Positions 1 through 7,733 of a DNA stretch of 9,563 nt are shown one piece after another. The DNA comes from Pseudomonadota bacterium (lineage in GTDB: Bacteria; Pseudomonadota; Alphaproteobacteria; Caulobacterales; Caulobacteraceae). Position numbers and translations under genes: made by a program. The notes beneath the pieces were generated by a model. It was not told the DNA's origin. It worked only from the letters and a program-made list of their open reading frames with translations, and did no database searches. The DNA lies in contig JAFAEC010000031.1 in NCBI GenBank assembly GCA_023424215.1, positions 1 to 9,563 of the forward strand. Reading direction: 5' to 3'. Positions within the stretch are counted from its first letter, which is position 1. Each line of letters starts with the position of its first letter.

Positions 1-669
1 CGGTTATGGTTAAAAGACACAGCCCGCGACCGGCGCGGCCTGTTCGCCGACCTCGCCGCCGCCCTCGCCGTGGCCGGGGCGGACGTGGTGGGCGCGCGCG
101 TCGCCACCGCCGCGAACGGCACGGCCATCGACGTGTTCGAGCTGCAGGACGGGGCCGGGGCGCCCTACGGCGCGGCCGAGCCGCGGCGGCTCACACGCCT
201 CACCGCCGCGCTGGAGCGGGCCGCGCGCGGGGAGGGGAGGGCGACGCCGCCGAAGGACCGGCCCAGCCCGCGGCGCGCCGCCTTCGACGTGCGACCGGTC
301 GCGCTGATCGACCTGGAGGAGTCCCCGGACGCGGCGGTCATCGAGGCGTCCGGGGCCGATCGTCCCGGCTTGCTGGCCGACGTGGCCCGGGTGCTGGCCG
401 ATCATGGTCTGTCGATCCGCTCGGCCCACATCGCCGGCTTCGGCGAGCGGGCGGTGGACAGCTTCTACGTCACCGACGGCGAGGGCCGGAAGCCGCAGCC
501 CGGCCCGGCGCTCGAACGGCTGCGGATGGCGCTGGAGCAGGTGCTGGACCGCCCCGAGCCGCCCGTCCCGCCCGTCTCCGCCCCGGTCCGGGCCAGCCAG
601 CGCGACGTCACCGAGATCCGCCGCCGACGCCCGCACCGGACCGTATCGCCCGGCGCGGAAGCAGGCTAA
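1..669 (+). CDS. glnD: PII uridylyltransferase/uridylyl-removing enzyme GlnD, C-terminal fragment (5' end outside window)
   Basis: GlnD is the cytosolic bifunctional sensor that uridylylates PII protein when glutamine is low and removes UMP when glutamine is high. Only the last 222 residues are present, so the nucleotidyltransferase and HD domains lie upstream of the window. Two ACT domains, the glutamine-sensing part in this family, are visible. The first begins with DRRGLFADLA at fragment residues 10-19. The second spans about residues 99-161 and contains DRPGLLADVA (120-129) and an AVDSFYVTD strand. Between them is a Pro/Arg-rich linker, and after the second is a Pro/Arg-rich tail of about 50 residues. 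Tandem C-terminal ACT repeats with a D-R-x-G-L core are typical of GlnD. The reading frame is open from base 1 and ends at TAA 667-669. murJ starts 33 bp downstream on the same strand, a common alphaproteobacterial order. The first seven codons look unlike the rest (see findings). Confidence 0.93.
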   Translation, partial: RLWLKDTARDRRGLFADLAAALAVAGADVVGARVATAANGTAIDVFELQDGAGAPYGAAEPRRLTRLTAALERAARGEGRATPPKDRPSPRRAAFDVRPVALIDLEESPDAAVIEASGADRPGLLADVARVLADHGLSIRSAHIAGFGERAVDSFYVTDGEGRKPQPGPALERLRMALEQVLDRPEPPVPPVSAPVRASQRDVTEIRRRRPHRTVSPGAEAG

Positions 670-702
670 GCCTCGCCCGCCTCCGAAGATTTCGAGTCCC
701 CG

Positions 703-2298
703 ATGAGCCTGGCCCGCAACACCCTGGTGCAGTCGTCCCTGACGCTGGGCAGCCGCGTGCTGGGCTTCGCCCGCGACATGGCGCTGGCGGCGCGCTTCGG
801 CCAGGGGCCGATGATGGACGCCTTCACCACGGCGCTGATGCTGCCCAACATGTTCCGGCGGCTGTTCGCGGAGGGCGCCTTCGCCCAGGCCTTCGTGCCG
901 GTCTACGGCGGGGTGCGGGCGCGGGACGGGGACGAGGCGGCGGCGGTCACCGCCTCCGAGGCCCTGTCCTTCATGTTCGCCGTGGTGGCCGGCTTCACCA
1001 TCCTGCTGCAGGTGCTGATGCCGTGGATCATGCCGTGGCTGCTGTCGACCTATCGCGACGATCCGGCGGTGCTGCGGGTGGCGGTGACCGCGACCCAGCT
1101 GGCCATGCCCTACCTCGCCTGCATGACCATCGCGTCGCTGCTGTCGGGCGTGCTGAACACGGCCGGACGGTTCGCCCTGTCGGCGGCCGTGCCGATCTTT
1201 CTCAACGTCTGCACGCTCGCCCCGCTGCTGGCCGCCTACGCCTTCCCCGCCAGCCAGGCGACGGTGCTGCTGTGGGTGACCGCGGCGGTGACGGTGTCCG
1301 GCCTGATCCAGGCGGCCCTGCTGTGGCGCGGCGTGCGCCGTCTCGGGGTGCGCTTGAACCTGTCATGGCCCCGGCTGACGCCCAGCGTGCGCCGCACCCT
1401 CGCCCTCGCCGTCCCGGGGGCGCTGGCGGGCGGGGCCATGCAGATCAACTCGGTGGTCAGCCAGGTGCTCGCCGGGTCGGACGAGGGGGCCCGCTCGGTG
1501 CTCTACAACGCCGACCGCCTGTACCAGCTGCCGCTCGGCCTGATCGGCGTCGCCATCGGGCTGGCGCTGGTGCCGCGGCTGACGCGCGCCTTCGTCGCCG
1601 GCGACCACGAAGGGGGGCGGCGCACCCTCGACGACGGGGTCACCCTCGCCATGGTCTTCACCCTGCCGGCCGCCGTGGCCCTGCTCGCCATTCCCTACTT
1701 CCTGATCGACGCCACCGTGACGCGCGGGGCCTTCACCTCGGCCGATGCGGCCCGCACCGCCGACGTGCTGCGCCAGTTCGCCTGGGGCGTGCCGGCCTTC
1801 GTGCTGGCCAAGGTGCTGACCCCGCCCTTCTTCGCCCGCGAGGACACCCGGCGACCGATGATCTATGCGGTCACCGCGGTGATCTTCACGGTGATCGTGG
1901 GCACGGCCCTGTTCTTCTGGATCTCCCGCGCTGGCGGCGACGGCGTTTTGGGGCTGGCGGTGGCCACCAGCCTGTCGGCGTGGCTGAACGTGGCCCTGCT
2001 GGGCGGGACGCTGGTGCGCGAGCATGTCTGGTCGCTCTCGACGCGCTTTGTCGGGCGCATGACGCGGGTGCTGGCGGCCACGGTCGCCATGGCCGCGGTG
2101 CTGGTCGCGGCCGGCGTCGCCTACGAGACCCTCAGCCGCCTGCTGCTGGCCAAGGAGATCGCCGTTCTGGTCGTCTGCGCGGTGGGCGGGGCCGTTTACG
2201 GCGGCGCGTTGCTGCTGTTCCGCGCGGTCACCGTGACGGAGCTGAAGGCGATGCTGCGACGCGAGCCAGGAGCGTCGGCGCCGTCCGCTCTGGACTGA
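703..2298 (+). CDS. murJ: Lipid II flippase MurJ (MviN)
   Basis: This inner-membrane protein of the MOP/MviN family moves undecaprenyl-linked peptidoglycan precursor (lipid II) from the cytosolic to the periplasmic leaflet. Its 531 residues match the usual family length of about 510-530, and the sequence is a succession of hydrophobic segments consistent with about 14 membrane helices. The N-terminal signature is intact: R18, R24, A29, D39 and R52 fall at the same positions as the functionally important residues I recall from E. coli MurJ. The RRLFAEGAFAQAFVP block (residues 52-66) is diagnostic. The start ATG at 703 is chosen because this N-terminus aligns without extension; only weak Shine-Dalgarno sequence is visible before it. 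It lies 33 bp after glnD and is probably co-transcribed with it. A longer open frame in another phase overlaps glnD and murJ, but it is an Arg/Gly/Ala-rich shadow. Confidence 0.97.
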   Translation: MSLARNTLVQSSLTLGSRVLGFARDMALAARFGQGPMMDAFTTALMLPNMFRRLFAEGAFAQAFVPVYGGVRARDGDEAAAVTASEALSFMFAVVAGFTILLQVLMPWIMPWLLSTYRDDPAVLRVAVTATQLAMPYLACMTIASLLSGVLNTAGRFALSAAVPIFLNVCTLAPLLAAYAFPASQATVLLWVTAAVTVSGLIQAALLWRGVRRLGVRLNLSWPRLTPSVRRTLALAVPGALAGGAMQINSVVSQVLAGSDEGARSVLYNADRLYQLPLGLIGVAIGLALVPRLTRAFVAGDHEGGRRTLDDGVTLAMVFTLPAAVALLAIPYFLIDATVTRGAFTSADAARTADVLRQFAWGVPAFVLAKVLTPPFFAREDTRRPMIYAVTAVIFTVIVGTALFFWISRAGGDGVLGLAVATSLSAWLNVALLGGTLVREHVWSLSTRFVGRMTRVLAATVAMAAVLVAAGVAYETLSRLLLAKEIAVLVVCAVGGAVYGGALLLFRAVTVTELKAMLRREPGASAPSALD

Positions 2299-2440
2299 CC
2301 GCCGAGGCCGCGATAAGCGGGCCGTCATGACGCCTTCGGGACAAATCCTCGCCGACCGGCGATGGCGCGGCTGATCCGCCGCCGCCTGCTCTGCGCGCCC
2401 GCGCGCGCCTGATCCTGCCTTTTCTCCCGAGTTTGCGACC

Positions 2441-3478
2441 ATGACCGACCAGACCCCGGCCCAGTACACCGGCCCCCGCCGCATCCTGTCCGGCATCCAG
2501 GCCTCCGGCGCCCTTCACCTGGGCAACTATCTCGGCGCCCTGAAGCGCTTCACCCAGCTGCAGGACCAGGGCGCGCCGTGCTTCCTGTTCGTCGCCGACC
2601 TGCACGCCATCACCGTCTGGCAGGACCCGGCCCTGCTGACCGCCCAGACGCGCGAGATCGCCGCCGCCTACCTCGCCTCGGGCCTCGACCCGGCGAGGTC
2701 GGTGATCTTCCCGCAGTCGGCGGTGCGGGCGCATTCCGAGCTGGCGTGGATCTTCAACTGCGTCGCCCGCCTCGGCTGGCTGGACCGGATGACCCAGTTC
2801 AAGGAGAAGTCCGGCAAGCACAAGGAGCGCTCCTCGGTCGGCCTCTACACCTATCCGGTGCTGCAGGCGGCCGACATCCTGCTCTACAAGGCCACCGAGG
2901 TGCCGACCGGCGAGGACCAGAAGCAGCACCTCGAACTGACCCGCGACATCGCCGCCAAGTTCAACAACGACTTCGGCGTTCCCGGCTTCTTCCCCCTGCC
3001 GGAGCCGCTGACCCAGGGCCCGGCCCCGCGGGTGATGAGCCTGCGCGACGGGGCGGCCAAGATGTCCAAGTCCGACCCGTCGGACGCCTCGCGCATCAAC
3101 CTGACCGACGACGCCGACGCCATCGTCGCCAAGATCCGCAAGGCCAGGACCGACCCCGAGGTGCTGCCCGAGACGGTGGAGGGGCTGGAAGGGCGCGCCG
3201 AGGCGAAGAACCTGGTGACCATCTACGCCGCCCTCGCCGACGTCACGCGCGAACAGGTGCTGGCCCAGTTCGCCGGCCAGGGCTTCGGCGCCTTCAAGCC
3301 GGTGCTGGCCGAGCTGGCGGTGGTGTCGCTGGCTCCGGTCTCGGCCGAGATGCGGCGGCTGATGGCCGACCCGGCCGAGGTCGACCGGGTGCTGAAGGAC
3401 GGGGCCGAACGCGCCGCCGCCATCGCCGACCCGGTGGTCGACGAGGTCAAGAAGATCGTCGGCTTCTGGCGCGCCTGA
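2441..3478 (+). CDS. trpS: Tryptophanyl-tRNA synthetase
   Basis: This cytosolic class I aminoacyl-tRNA synthetase charges tRNA-Trp with tryptophan using ATP. The 345 residues are full length for the bacterial enzyme. The TrpRS form of the HIGH motif is HLGN at residues 26-29, within SGALHLGNYLG. The KMSKS loop is at residues 207-211 (AKMSKSDPSD). Other family blocks are FVADLHAIT near residues 50-58 and GEDQKQHLELTRDI from about residue 157, which contributes to the active site. The ATG at 2441 gives the expected short lead-in before the Rossmann fold (PRRILSGIQ). No good Shine-Dalgarno sequence precedes it. It follows murJ by 142 bp on the same strand and may belong to the same transcript or have its own promoter; no clear promoter was recognised in the gap. 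A strong hairpin lies just after the stop codon. Confidence 0.98.
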   Translation: MTDQTPAQYTGPRRILSGIQASGALHLGNYLGALKRFTQLQDQGAPCFLFVADLHAITVWQDPALLTAQTREIAAAYLASGLDPARSVIFPQSAVRAHSELAWIFNCVARLGWLDRMTQFKEKSGKHKERSSVGLYTYPVLQAADILLYKATEVPTGEDQKQHLELTRDIAAKFNNDFGVPGFFPLPEPLTQGPAPRVMSLRDGAAKMSKSDPSDASRINLTDDADAIVAKIRKARTDPEVLPETVEGLEGRAEAKNLVTIYAALADVTREQVLAQFAGQGFGAFKPVLAELAVVSLAPVSAEMRRLMADPAEVDRVLKDGAERAAAIADPVVDEVKKIVGFWRA

Positions 3479-3487
3479 TCGCGGCTT

Positions 3488-3515
3488 CCGGACCCGCCGT
3501 GCGCGGCGGGTCTGG
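3488..3515 (+). terminator. GC-rich hairpin after trpS, possible terminator
   Basis: A perfect 8-bp stem, GACCCGCC (3491-3498) with GGCGGGTC (3505-3512), encloses a 6-base loop. It extends outward by one G-T wobble and two C-G pairs to 3488 and 3515. It begins 10 bp after the trpS stop, in the only gap between trpS and the acetyltransferase gene. No T-run follows, so it is not a canonical intrinsic terminator. It could instead be an mRNA 3'-end stabiliser or help Rho-dependent termination. The structure is seen directly; the role is inferred. Confidence 0.45.
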
Positions 3516-3540
3516 CCATCGGCCGCGCTTCGCCTAGGTA

Positions 3541-3546
3541 AGGGGA
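3541..3546 (+). promoter_or_regulatory. Ribosome binding site of the GNAT gene
   Basis: A purine-rich AGGGGA at 3541-3546 directly precedes the ATG at 3548. With the preceding GTA it reads as a good Shine-Dalgarno sequence, though the spacing is short. It supports 3548 as the start of the acetyltransferase. Confidence 0.5.
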
Positions 3547-3547
3547 A

Positions 3548-4249
3548 ATGATCCCGAACCACCCCCTCGACCGTCCCGTGTGGAGCGCCCTGAGCGGGCG
3601 GCTTGCTCCGCTGGCGATCCGCCACGACGTCGACGGCGGCGGGGCGATGCGGCTCGATCCGGATATCGGCGTCTTCCTGTGCGCCGCGGATGGCTCGGCC
3701 GGCAGCCGCGCGGCCCTGACCGATCTCGCGCGGCGCTATCCCGGCGCGGGGCTGGTCGAACCCGAGGGTGAGCCGATCTGCGAAGTGCTGCCGGATGCGC
3801 CGGTCCTCTCCCGCGCCCCCTGCGTGCAGATGACCGCAGAGGCCCTGACACCTGGCGGCTACGAGGGCCCCGACGTCCTGACTCTGGGCGAGGCCGACGC
3901 TGACGAGATGCTGGCCCTCGCCACACTCACGAAACCTGGCCCGTTCCGCCGCGGCACGCTCAGGCTCGGCGGCTTCATCGGCGTACGCCGCGAAGGGCGG
4001 CTGATCGCCATGGCGGGGGAGCGGATGAAGGTGGATGGCTTCACCGAACTCAGCGGCGTCTGCACCCATCCCGACTTCCGCGGCCAGGGACTGGCCGGCG
4101 CGCTGAGCCGCCTCGTGGTTTCGCGCATCCTGGCGCGCGGCGAGCAGGCCTTCCTGCACGCCTATGCGGAGCACACGGCGACCGTGGCCTTCTACGAGAG
4201 CCTCGGCTTCCGCATCCGGGCGCGGATGACCTACACGGTGCTGGCCTAG
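3548..4249 (+). CDS. GNAT-family N-acetyltransferase (FR47-like), substrate unknown
   Basis: This is a predicted cytosolic acetyl-CoA-dependent N-acetyltransferase of 233 residues. The catalytic fold is in the C-terminal half. The acetyl-CoA-binding motif A is VCTHPDFRGQGLAGALSRLV at residues 171-190, with the pyrophosphate-binding R-G-Q-G-L-A at 178-183. It is followed by a FYESLGF motif at 215-221, typical of GNAT motif B. The first 110 residues (HPLDRPVWSAL, RLDPDIGVF) resemble the N-terminal part of FR47-like GNATs and probably shape the substrate pocket. The substrate cannot be told from the sequence. The gene sits between core genes and is convergent with rsmB, sharing the CTAG at 4246-4249. 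It uses slightly more A/T-ending codons than trpS or rsmB, so it may be a more recently acquired accessory gene; that is a weak inference. Confidence 0.9.
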   Translation: MIPNHPLDRPVWSALSGRLAPLAIRHDVDGGGAMRLDPDIGVFLCAADGSAGSRAALTDLARRYPGAGLVEPEGEPICEVLPDAPVLSRAPCVQMTAEALTPGGYEGPDVLTLGEADADEMLALATLTKPGPFRRGTLRLGGFIGVRREGRLIAMAGERMKVDGFTELSGVCTHPDFRGQGLAGALSRLVVSRILARGEQAFLHAYAEHTATVAFYESLGFRIRARMTYTVLA

Positions 4250-5649
4250 CCGACCCTGTCCAGCCGGGCGACGAAGAAGCCGTCCAGCCCGCCCTTCTCG
4301 GCCCACATCGAGGGCAGGATGCGCAGCCAGCCTTCGGGGGTGCGCGCCTCGTCCGGGGCTCCCAGCGCCGCCGGGTCGGCCGGGGCGGTGCGGAAGGCCG
4401 GGTTGCGGCGCAGGAAGGCGATGATCTGGGTCTCGCCCTCCTCGCGCTCCAGCGAGCAGACGCAATAGACCAGCCGGCCGCCCGGCCTGACCCGTTCGGC
4501 GGCGGCGTCGAGCAGGCGGTGCTGGACGTCGGCCAGCTTGGCGACGTCGGCGGGGCGGGTGGCGCGCAGCACTTCGGGATTGCGCCGGAAGGTGCCGGTG
4601 GCGGTGCACGGCGCGTCCAGCAGCACGGCGTCGAAGGTGCGCGGATCTTCCCACTCCTCGGCCGGGGTGACCACGATCCCCGCCGCCAGCCCGGTGCGCT
4701 CGAGGTTTTGCCGCAGCCGGTTCAGCCGCTTGTCCGAACGGTCCAGCGCCACCACCGAGGCGCTCGCCGCGGCCAGCTGCAGGGTCTTGCCGCCGGGGGC
4801 GGCGCACAGGTCGGCGACGGTCTCGCCGGCCCTGGGGGCGAGCAGCCGCACCGGCACGGCGGCGGCGGCGTCCTGCACCCACCAGGTCCCGTCCTCGAAG
4901 CCCGGCCAGGTCGCGATGTCGCCGCGTCGGCCGGTGCGCACCGTGCCGCCCGGCAGGACCTCGCCGTCGACGGCGTCGGCGACGGCGGCCGGGTCCACGC
5001 CGGGCTTTACGCTGAGGTCGGTCGGGGGCTCCTCGCGGGCGGCCAGGGCCAGGCCGGCCAGCGCCGCCTCGCCCCAGGTGGCGCGCCAGCGGGCGGCGAT
5101 CCAGTCCGGCAGGTTGGACTCGGCCGTGGTCAGGCCCGGTCCGTCGCGGCCGACGCCGCGCAGCACGGCGTTGACGAGGTTCTTGTAGGGCCGGGTCTTC
5201 GGGTCGCGTTCGGCCAGCTTGACCGCGGTCGACACCGCCGCGAAGGCCGGGGTTTCCAGCACCAGGGTCTGGGCCAGGGCGACGCGCAGGATGGTCCGCA
5301 CCGTCGCCGGCGGGGCCTTCTGCAGGCGGCGATCGAGGATCTGGTCGATCTCGCCGAGCCGCCGCAGGGCGGCCATGGCCACGGCGCGGGCGAAGGCCCG
5401 GTCGGGCGCGGGCAGGCCGGCGACCTCGCGGAAGGACAGGGCGGCGTCGAGCCCGCCGCGGCCTTCGAGGGCGGCGTTGAGCAGCACGCCGGCGGCCAGC
5501 CGCGCCTCGACGCCGATGTCGGCGGCCTCGTCGCGCGGGGCTTCCGGACGGGGCCGGCGCGGACCGCGCGCCTGTTCGGCGACGCGGCGGCCGCGGGCGG
5601 CGGAGTTGCGTCCCTCGCCCCTGGGGCCGCGGGGCTTCTCGCCCGCCAT
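4246..5649 (-). CDS. rsmB: 16S rRNA (cytosine-C5)-methyltransferase, RsmB/Fmu/Sun type
   Basis: This SAM-dependent RNA m5C methyltransferase has 467 residues. RsmB proteins methylate C967 of 16S rRNA (E. coli numbering). After an Arg-rich tail (residues 1-45), an all-helical NusB-like RNA-binding domain covers about 46-170, including KTRPYKNLVNAVLR at 151-164. The catalytic domain has the SAM-binding DLCAAPGGKT (280-289), DAPCTATGT with C348 (345-353), and VYCVCS with C398 (394-399). C348 and C398 are the two cysteines used by m5C RNA methyltransferases. The NusB-like domain favours RsmB over other RsmB/RsmF/NOP2 members. The ATG at 5649 overlaps the kup stop codon by one base (TGATG), which supports both this start and translational coupling to kup. 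The stop codon overlaps the acetyltransferase stop on the other strand. The exact target base in this organism is inferred from the family. Confidence 0.94.
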   Translation of the reverse strand: MAGEKPRGPRGEGRNSAARGRRVAEQARGPRRPRPEAPRDEAADIGVEARLAAGVLLNAALEGRGGLDAALSFREVAGLPAPDRAFARAVAMAALRRLGEIDQILDRRLQKAPPATVRTILRVALAQTLVLETPAFAAVSTAVKLAERDPKTRPYKNLVNAVLRGVGRDGPGLTTAESNLPDWIAARWRATWGEAALAGLALAAREEPPTDLSVKPGVDPAAVADAVDGEVLPGGTVRTGRRGDIATWPGFEDGTWWVQDAAAAVPVRLLAPRAGETVADLCAAPGGKTLQLAAASASVVALDRSDKRLNRLRQNLERTGLAAGIVVTPAEEWEDPRTFDAVLLDAPCTATGTFRRNPEVLRATRPADVAKLADVQHRLLDAAAERVRPGGRLVYCVCSLEREEGETQIIAFLRRNPAFRTAPADPAALGAPDEARTPEGWLRILPSMWAEKGGLDGFFVARLDRVG

Positions 5650-7625
5650 CAGACCGACACCTGGGTGCCGAGTTCGACCACGCGCCCGGGCGGGATGCGG
5701 AAGAAGTCGGTGGGATTGGCGGCGTTGCGCATCAGGAAGATGAAGATGCGATCCTGCCAGAGCGGCATGCCGGCGGCGGCCGACGGCACCACCGAGCGGC
5801 GGCCGAGGAAGAAGCTGGTCGACATGATGTCGAACTTCAGACCTTGCTTGCGGCACAGGCCCAGCGCCTTGGGCACGTTGGGCTGCTCCATGAAGCCGTA
5901 GGACAGGGTCAGCTTCTTGAAGTCCTCGGAGATCGGCTCGATCGACACCCGCTTCGCCGGATCGACGCGCGGCCGGTCGGCGGTTCGCACCGTCAGGATG
6001 ATGTTCTTCTCGTGCAGGACCTTGTTGTGCTTGAGGTTGTGCATCAGCGCGACCGGCGCGATGTCCGGGTCGGAGGTCAGGAAGATGGCCGTGCCCGGGG
6101 CCCGGTGCGGCGGCCGCGCCCGCAGCATCTCGACCAGGTCGGCCAGCGGCAGGCTGTCCTTGCGCGTCTTGTCGGTAAGAATGCGGGTGCCCCGCACCCA
6201 GGTCCACATGATCAGCACGAGGATGCCGCCCAGCAGCAGCGGGGCCCAGGCGCCCTGCGGCACCTTGAGCAGGTTCGAGCCGAAGAAGGCGAGATCGATG
6301 GCGAGGAAGGGCGCCAGGCCGAGCAGGCTGAGCGGCAGGCTCCACTTCCACAGCCGGCGCACGATGAACCAGGCGAGCAGCGTGTCGACCAGCATGGCGC
6401 CGGTCACCGACACGCCGTAGGCGCCGGCCAGTTGCGACGAGGTCGGGAAGAGCACCAGCAGGATCAGGACCGCCGCCAGGAGCATCATATTGACGCCGGG
6501 AACATAGATCTGGCCGGCCTGGCTCTCGCTGGTCTGCAGGATGGTAAGGCGCGGCAGCAGGCCCAGCTGCACCGCCTGCTGGGTCAGGGAGAAGGCGCCG
6601 GTGATCACCGCCTGGCTGGCGATGATGGTGGCGAGGGTGGCGAGGATCAGCACCGGCCAGTACAGCGGATCGGGGATCATGGCCCAGAACGGGTTGGCCG
6701 CCGCCGCCCGGTCATCCAGCACCATGGCGCCCTGGCCAAGGTAGGTCAGGGTCAGGCAGGGCAGAACGAACCACAGCCAGCCGGCCCGGATCGGCGCTTT
6801 TCCAAAGTGACCCATGTCCGTGTACAGCGCCTCGGCCCCGGTGACGGCGAGGAAGACGCTACCCAGCAGGACGAAGCCAAGGAAGCCGTTGTCCATCAGG
6901 AACAGCACGCCATAGTGGGGCGACAGGGCGCGGAGTATCTCGGGGTTTCCCACGAGGTGGCTCAACCCCAGTCCGGCCATGACGAGGAACCACACCGTGG
7001 TGATCGGTCCGAAGGCGCGGGCCATGCTGGCGGTGCCGCGCGCCTGCACCATGAACAGGCCGATGAGAATGGCCGCGGCGATGGGCAGTACGAACGGCGA
7101 GAGCGCCTGGCCGACGCCCGGCGCATCGCGCAGACCCTCCACGGCGGAGAGCACCGAGACGGCGGGGGTCAAGGCGCCGTCGCCGTAGAACATGGCGGCG
7201 CCGCAGACTCCGAACAGGAAGACAAGGCCCGAGCGGCGACCGATGGCGTGCTGGGCCAGCGCCATAAGGGCCAGGGTGCCGCCCTCGCCCTTGTTGTCGG
7301 CCCGCATGAGGAAGACGACGTACTTGACCGTGACCACCAGGATCAGGGCCCAGAACATCAGGGAGACGGTGCCCAGCACGGCGAGTTCAGCCTCACCGCC
7401 GCTGCGGGAATGCGCCAGCGCCTCGCGCATGGCGTAAAGCGGGCTTGTGCCGATGTCGCCGAAGACGACGCCGATGGCGCCGACGATCAGGCCGATCTTG
7501 CCCGCGCCGCCCGGGCCGTGACCGCCGGCGTGCGGCGGTCCCGAAGCGGCGGATTCGGCGGTGGCGGGGGCGCTGCTGGCGGCGGCGGACGCGGCGCCCG
7601 CCGTTTCGGGATGGGTCCCGGCCAT
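5649..7625 (-). CDS. kup: Low-affinity potassium uptake transporter Kup (KUP/HAK/KT family)
   Basis: This inner-membrane K+ importer, thought to be a K+/H+ symporter, has 658 residues; family members usually have about 620-680. The signature GVVFGDIGTSPLY is at residues 52-64, at the start of the first membrane helix, and is the hallmark of Kup. About 12 hydrophobic segments follow, then a hydrophilic C-terminal domain ending in the family-typical FRIPPGRVVELGTQVSV. Residues 1-42 are an Ala/Ser/Gly/Pro-rich, probably disordered tail. The start at 7625 is chosen over an in-frame ATG at 7649 because GGAGGA (7636-7631) sits 5 bases upstream of it. The stop codon overlaps the rsmB start, so the two genes are probably one transcript. 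The gene is divergent from the Rrf2 regulator, and a candidate promoter lies at 7709-7681. Homologues include duplicated Kup paralogues in some alphaproteobacteria, so a number suffix cannot be assigned. Confidence 0.96.
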   Translation of the reverse strand: MAGTHPETAGAASAAASSAPATAESAASGPPHAGGHGPGGAGKIGLIVGAIGVVFGDIGTSPLYAMREALAHSRSGGEAELAVLGTVSLMFWALILVVTVKYVVFLMRADNKGEGGTLALMALAQHAIGRRSGLVFLFGVCGAAMFYGDGALTPAVSVLSAVEGLRDAPGVGQALSPFVLPIAAAILIGLFMVQARGTASMARAFGPITTVWFLVMAGLGLSHLVGNPEILRALSPHYGVLFLMDNGFLGFVLLGSVFLAVTGAEALYTDMGHFGKAPIRAGWLWFVLPCLTLTYLGQGAMVLDDRAAAANPFWAMIPDPLYWPVLILATLATIIASQAVITGAFSLTQQAVQLGLLPRLTILQTSESQAGQIYVPGVNMMLLAAVLILLVLFPTSSQLAGAYGVSVTGAMLVDTLLAWFIVRRLWKWSLPLSLLGLAPFLAIDLAFFGSNLLKVPQGAWAPLLLGGILVLIMWTWVRGTRILTDKTRKDSLPLADLVEMLRARPPHRAPGTAIFLTSDPDIAPVALMHNLKHNKVLHEKNIILTVRTADRPRVDPAKRVSIEPISEDFKKLTLSYGFMEQPNVPKALGLCRKQGLKFDIMSTSFFLGRRSVVPSAAAGMPLWQDRIFIFLMRNAANPTDFFRIPPGRVVELGTQVSV

Positions 7626-7630
7626 GGACT

Positions 7631-7636
7631 TCCTCC
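7631..7636 (-). promoter_or_regulatory. Ribosome binding site deciding the kup start
   Basis: On the minus strand GGAGGA is 5 bases before the ATG at 7625-7623. It is the best Shine-Dalgarno match near the kup 5' end and lies downstream of the alternative ATG at 7649, so it favours the shorter protein. Confidence 0.7.
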
Positions 7637-7680
7637 GGGGCCTCCGCACCAGCCGCGGTCCCCATCAAACAGGCGGCGAG

Positions 7681-7709
7681 CCTTTAGGCGCTTTCCTCTT
7701 CCGGTTCAA
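7681..7709 (-). promoter_or_regulatory. Candidate kup promoter (sigma-70-like)
   Basis: On the minus strand TTGAAC (7709-7704) is followed after 17 bases by TAAAGG (7686-7681), in context CCTAAAGG. This partly fits the Caulobacter housekeeping consensus as I recall it (TTGACGS and GCTANAWC). Transcription would start near 7674, leaving a leader of about 50 bases before the kup ATG. The match is only moderate, so this is a proposal. Confidence 0.3.
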
Positions 7710-7733
7710 TCGCGCTGCAGGTGCGAAGGCCGT

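Noticed and set aside
6..2330. 774-codon open frame on the plus strand across glnD and murJ
   Set aside because: The translation is almost wholly Arg/Gly/Ala/Pro repeats with no domain, as expected from an out-of-phase frame in high-GC coding DNA. Two well-recognised genes explain the region.
2299..2440. Tiny open frames in the murJ-trpS gap (ATG 2327 with one Trp codon; ATG 2362) as a possible tryptophan leader peptide for trpS
   Set aside because: There is only a single Trp codon, no Trp run, no clear attenuator hairpin with T-run, and no good ribosome site. A GC hairpin near 2393-2406 is followed by TTTT only after about 13 bases, so it is not a convincing attenuator.
2228..4882. 884-codon open frame on the minus strand across trpS and the acetyltransferase gene
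   Set aside because: It is low-complexity and covers clear genes on the opposite strand and a shifted phase of rsmB. It has no recognisable motif.
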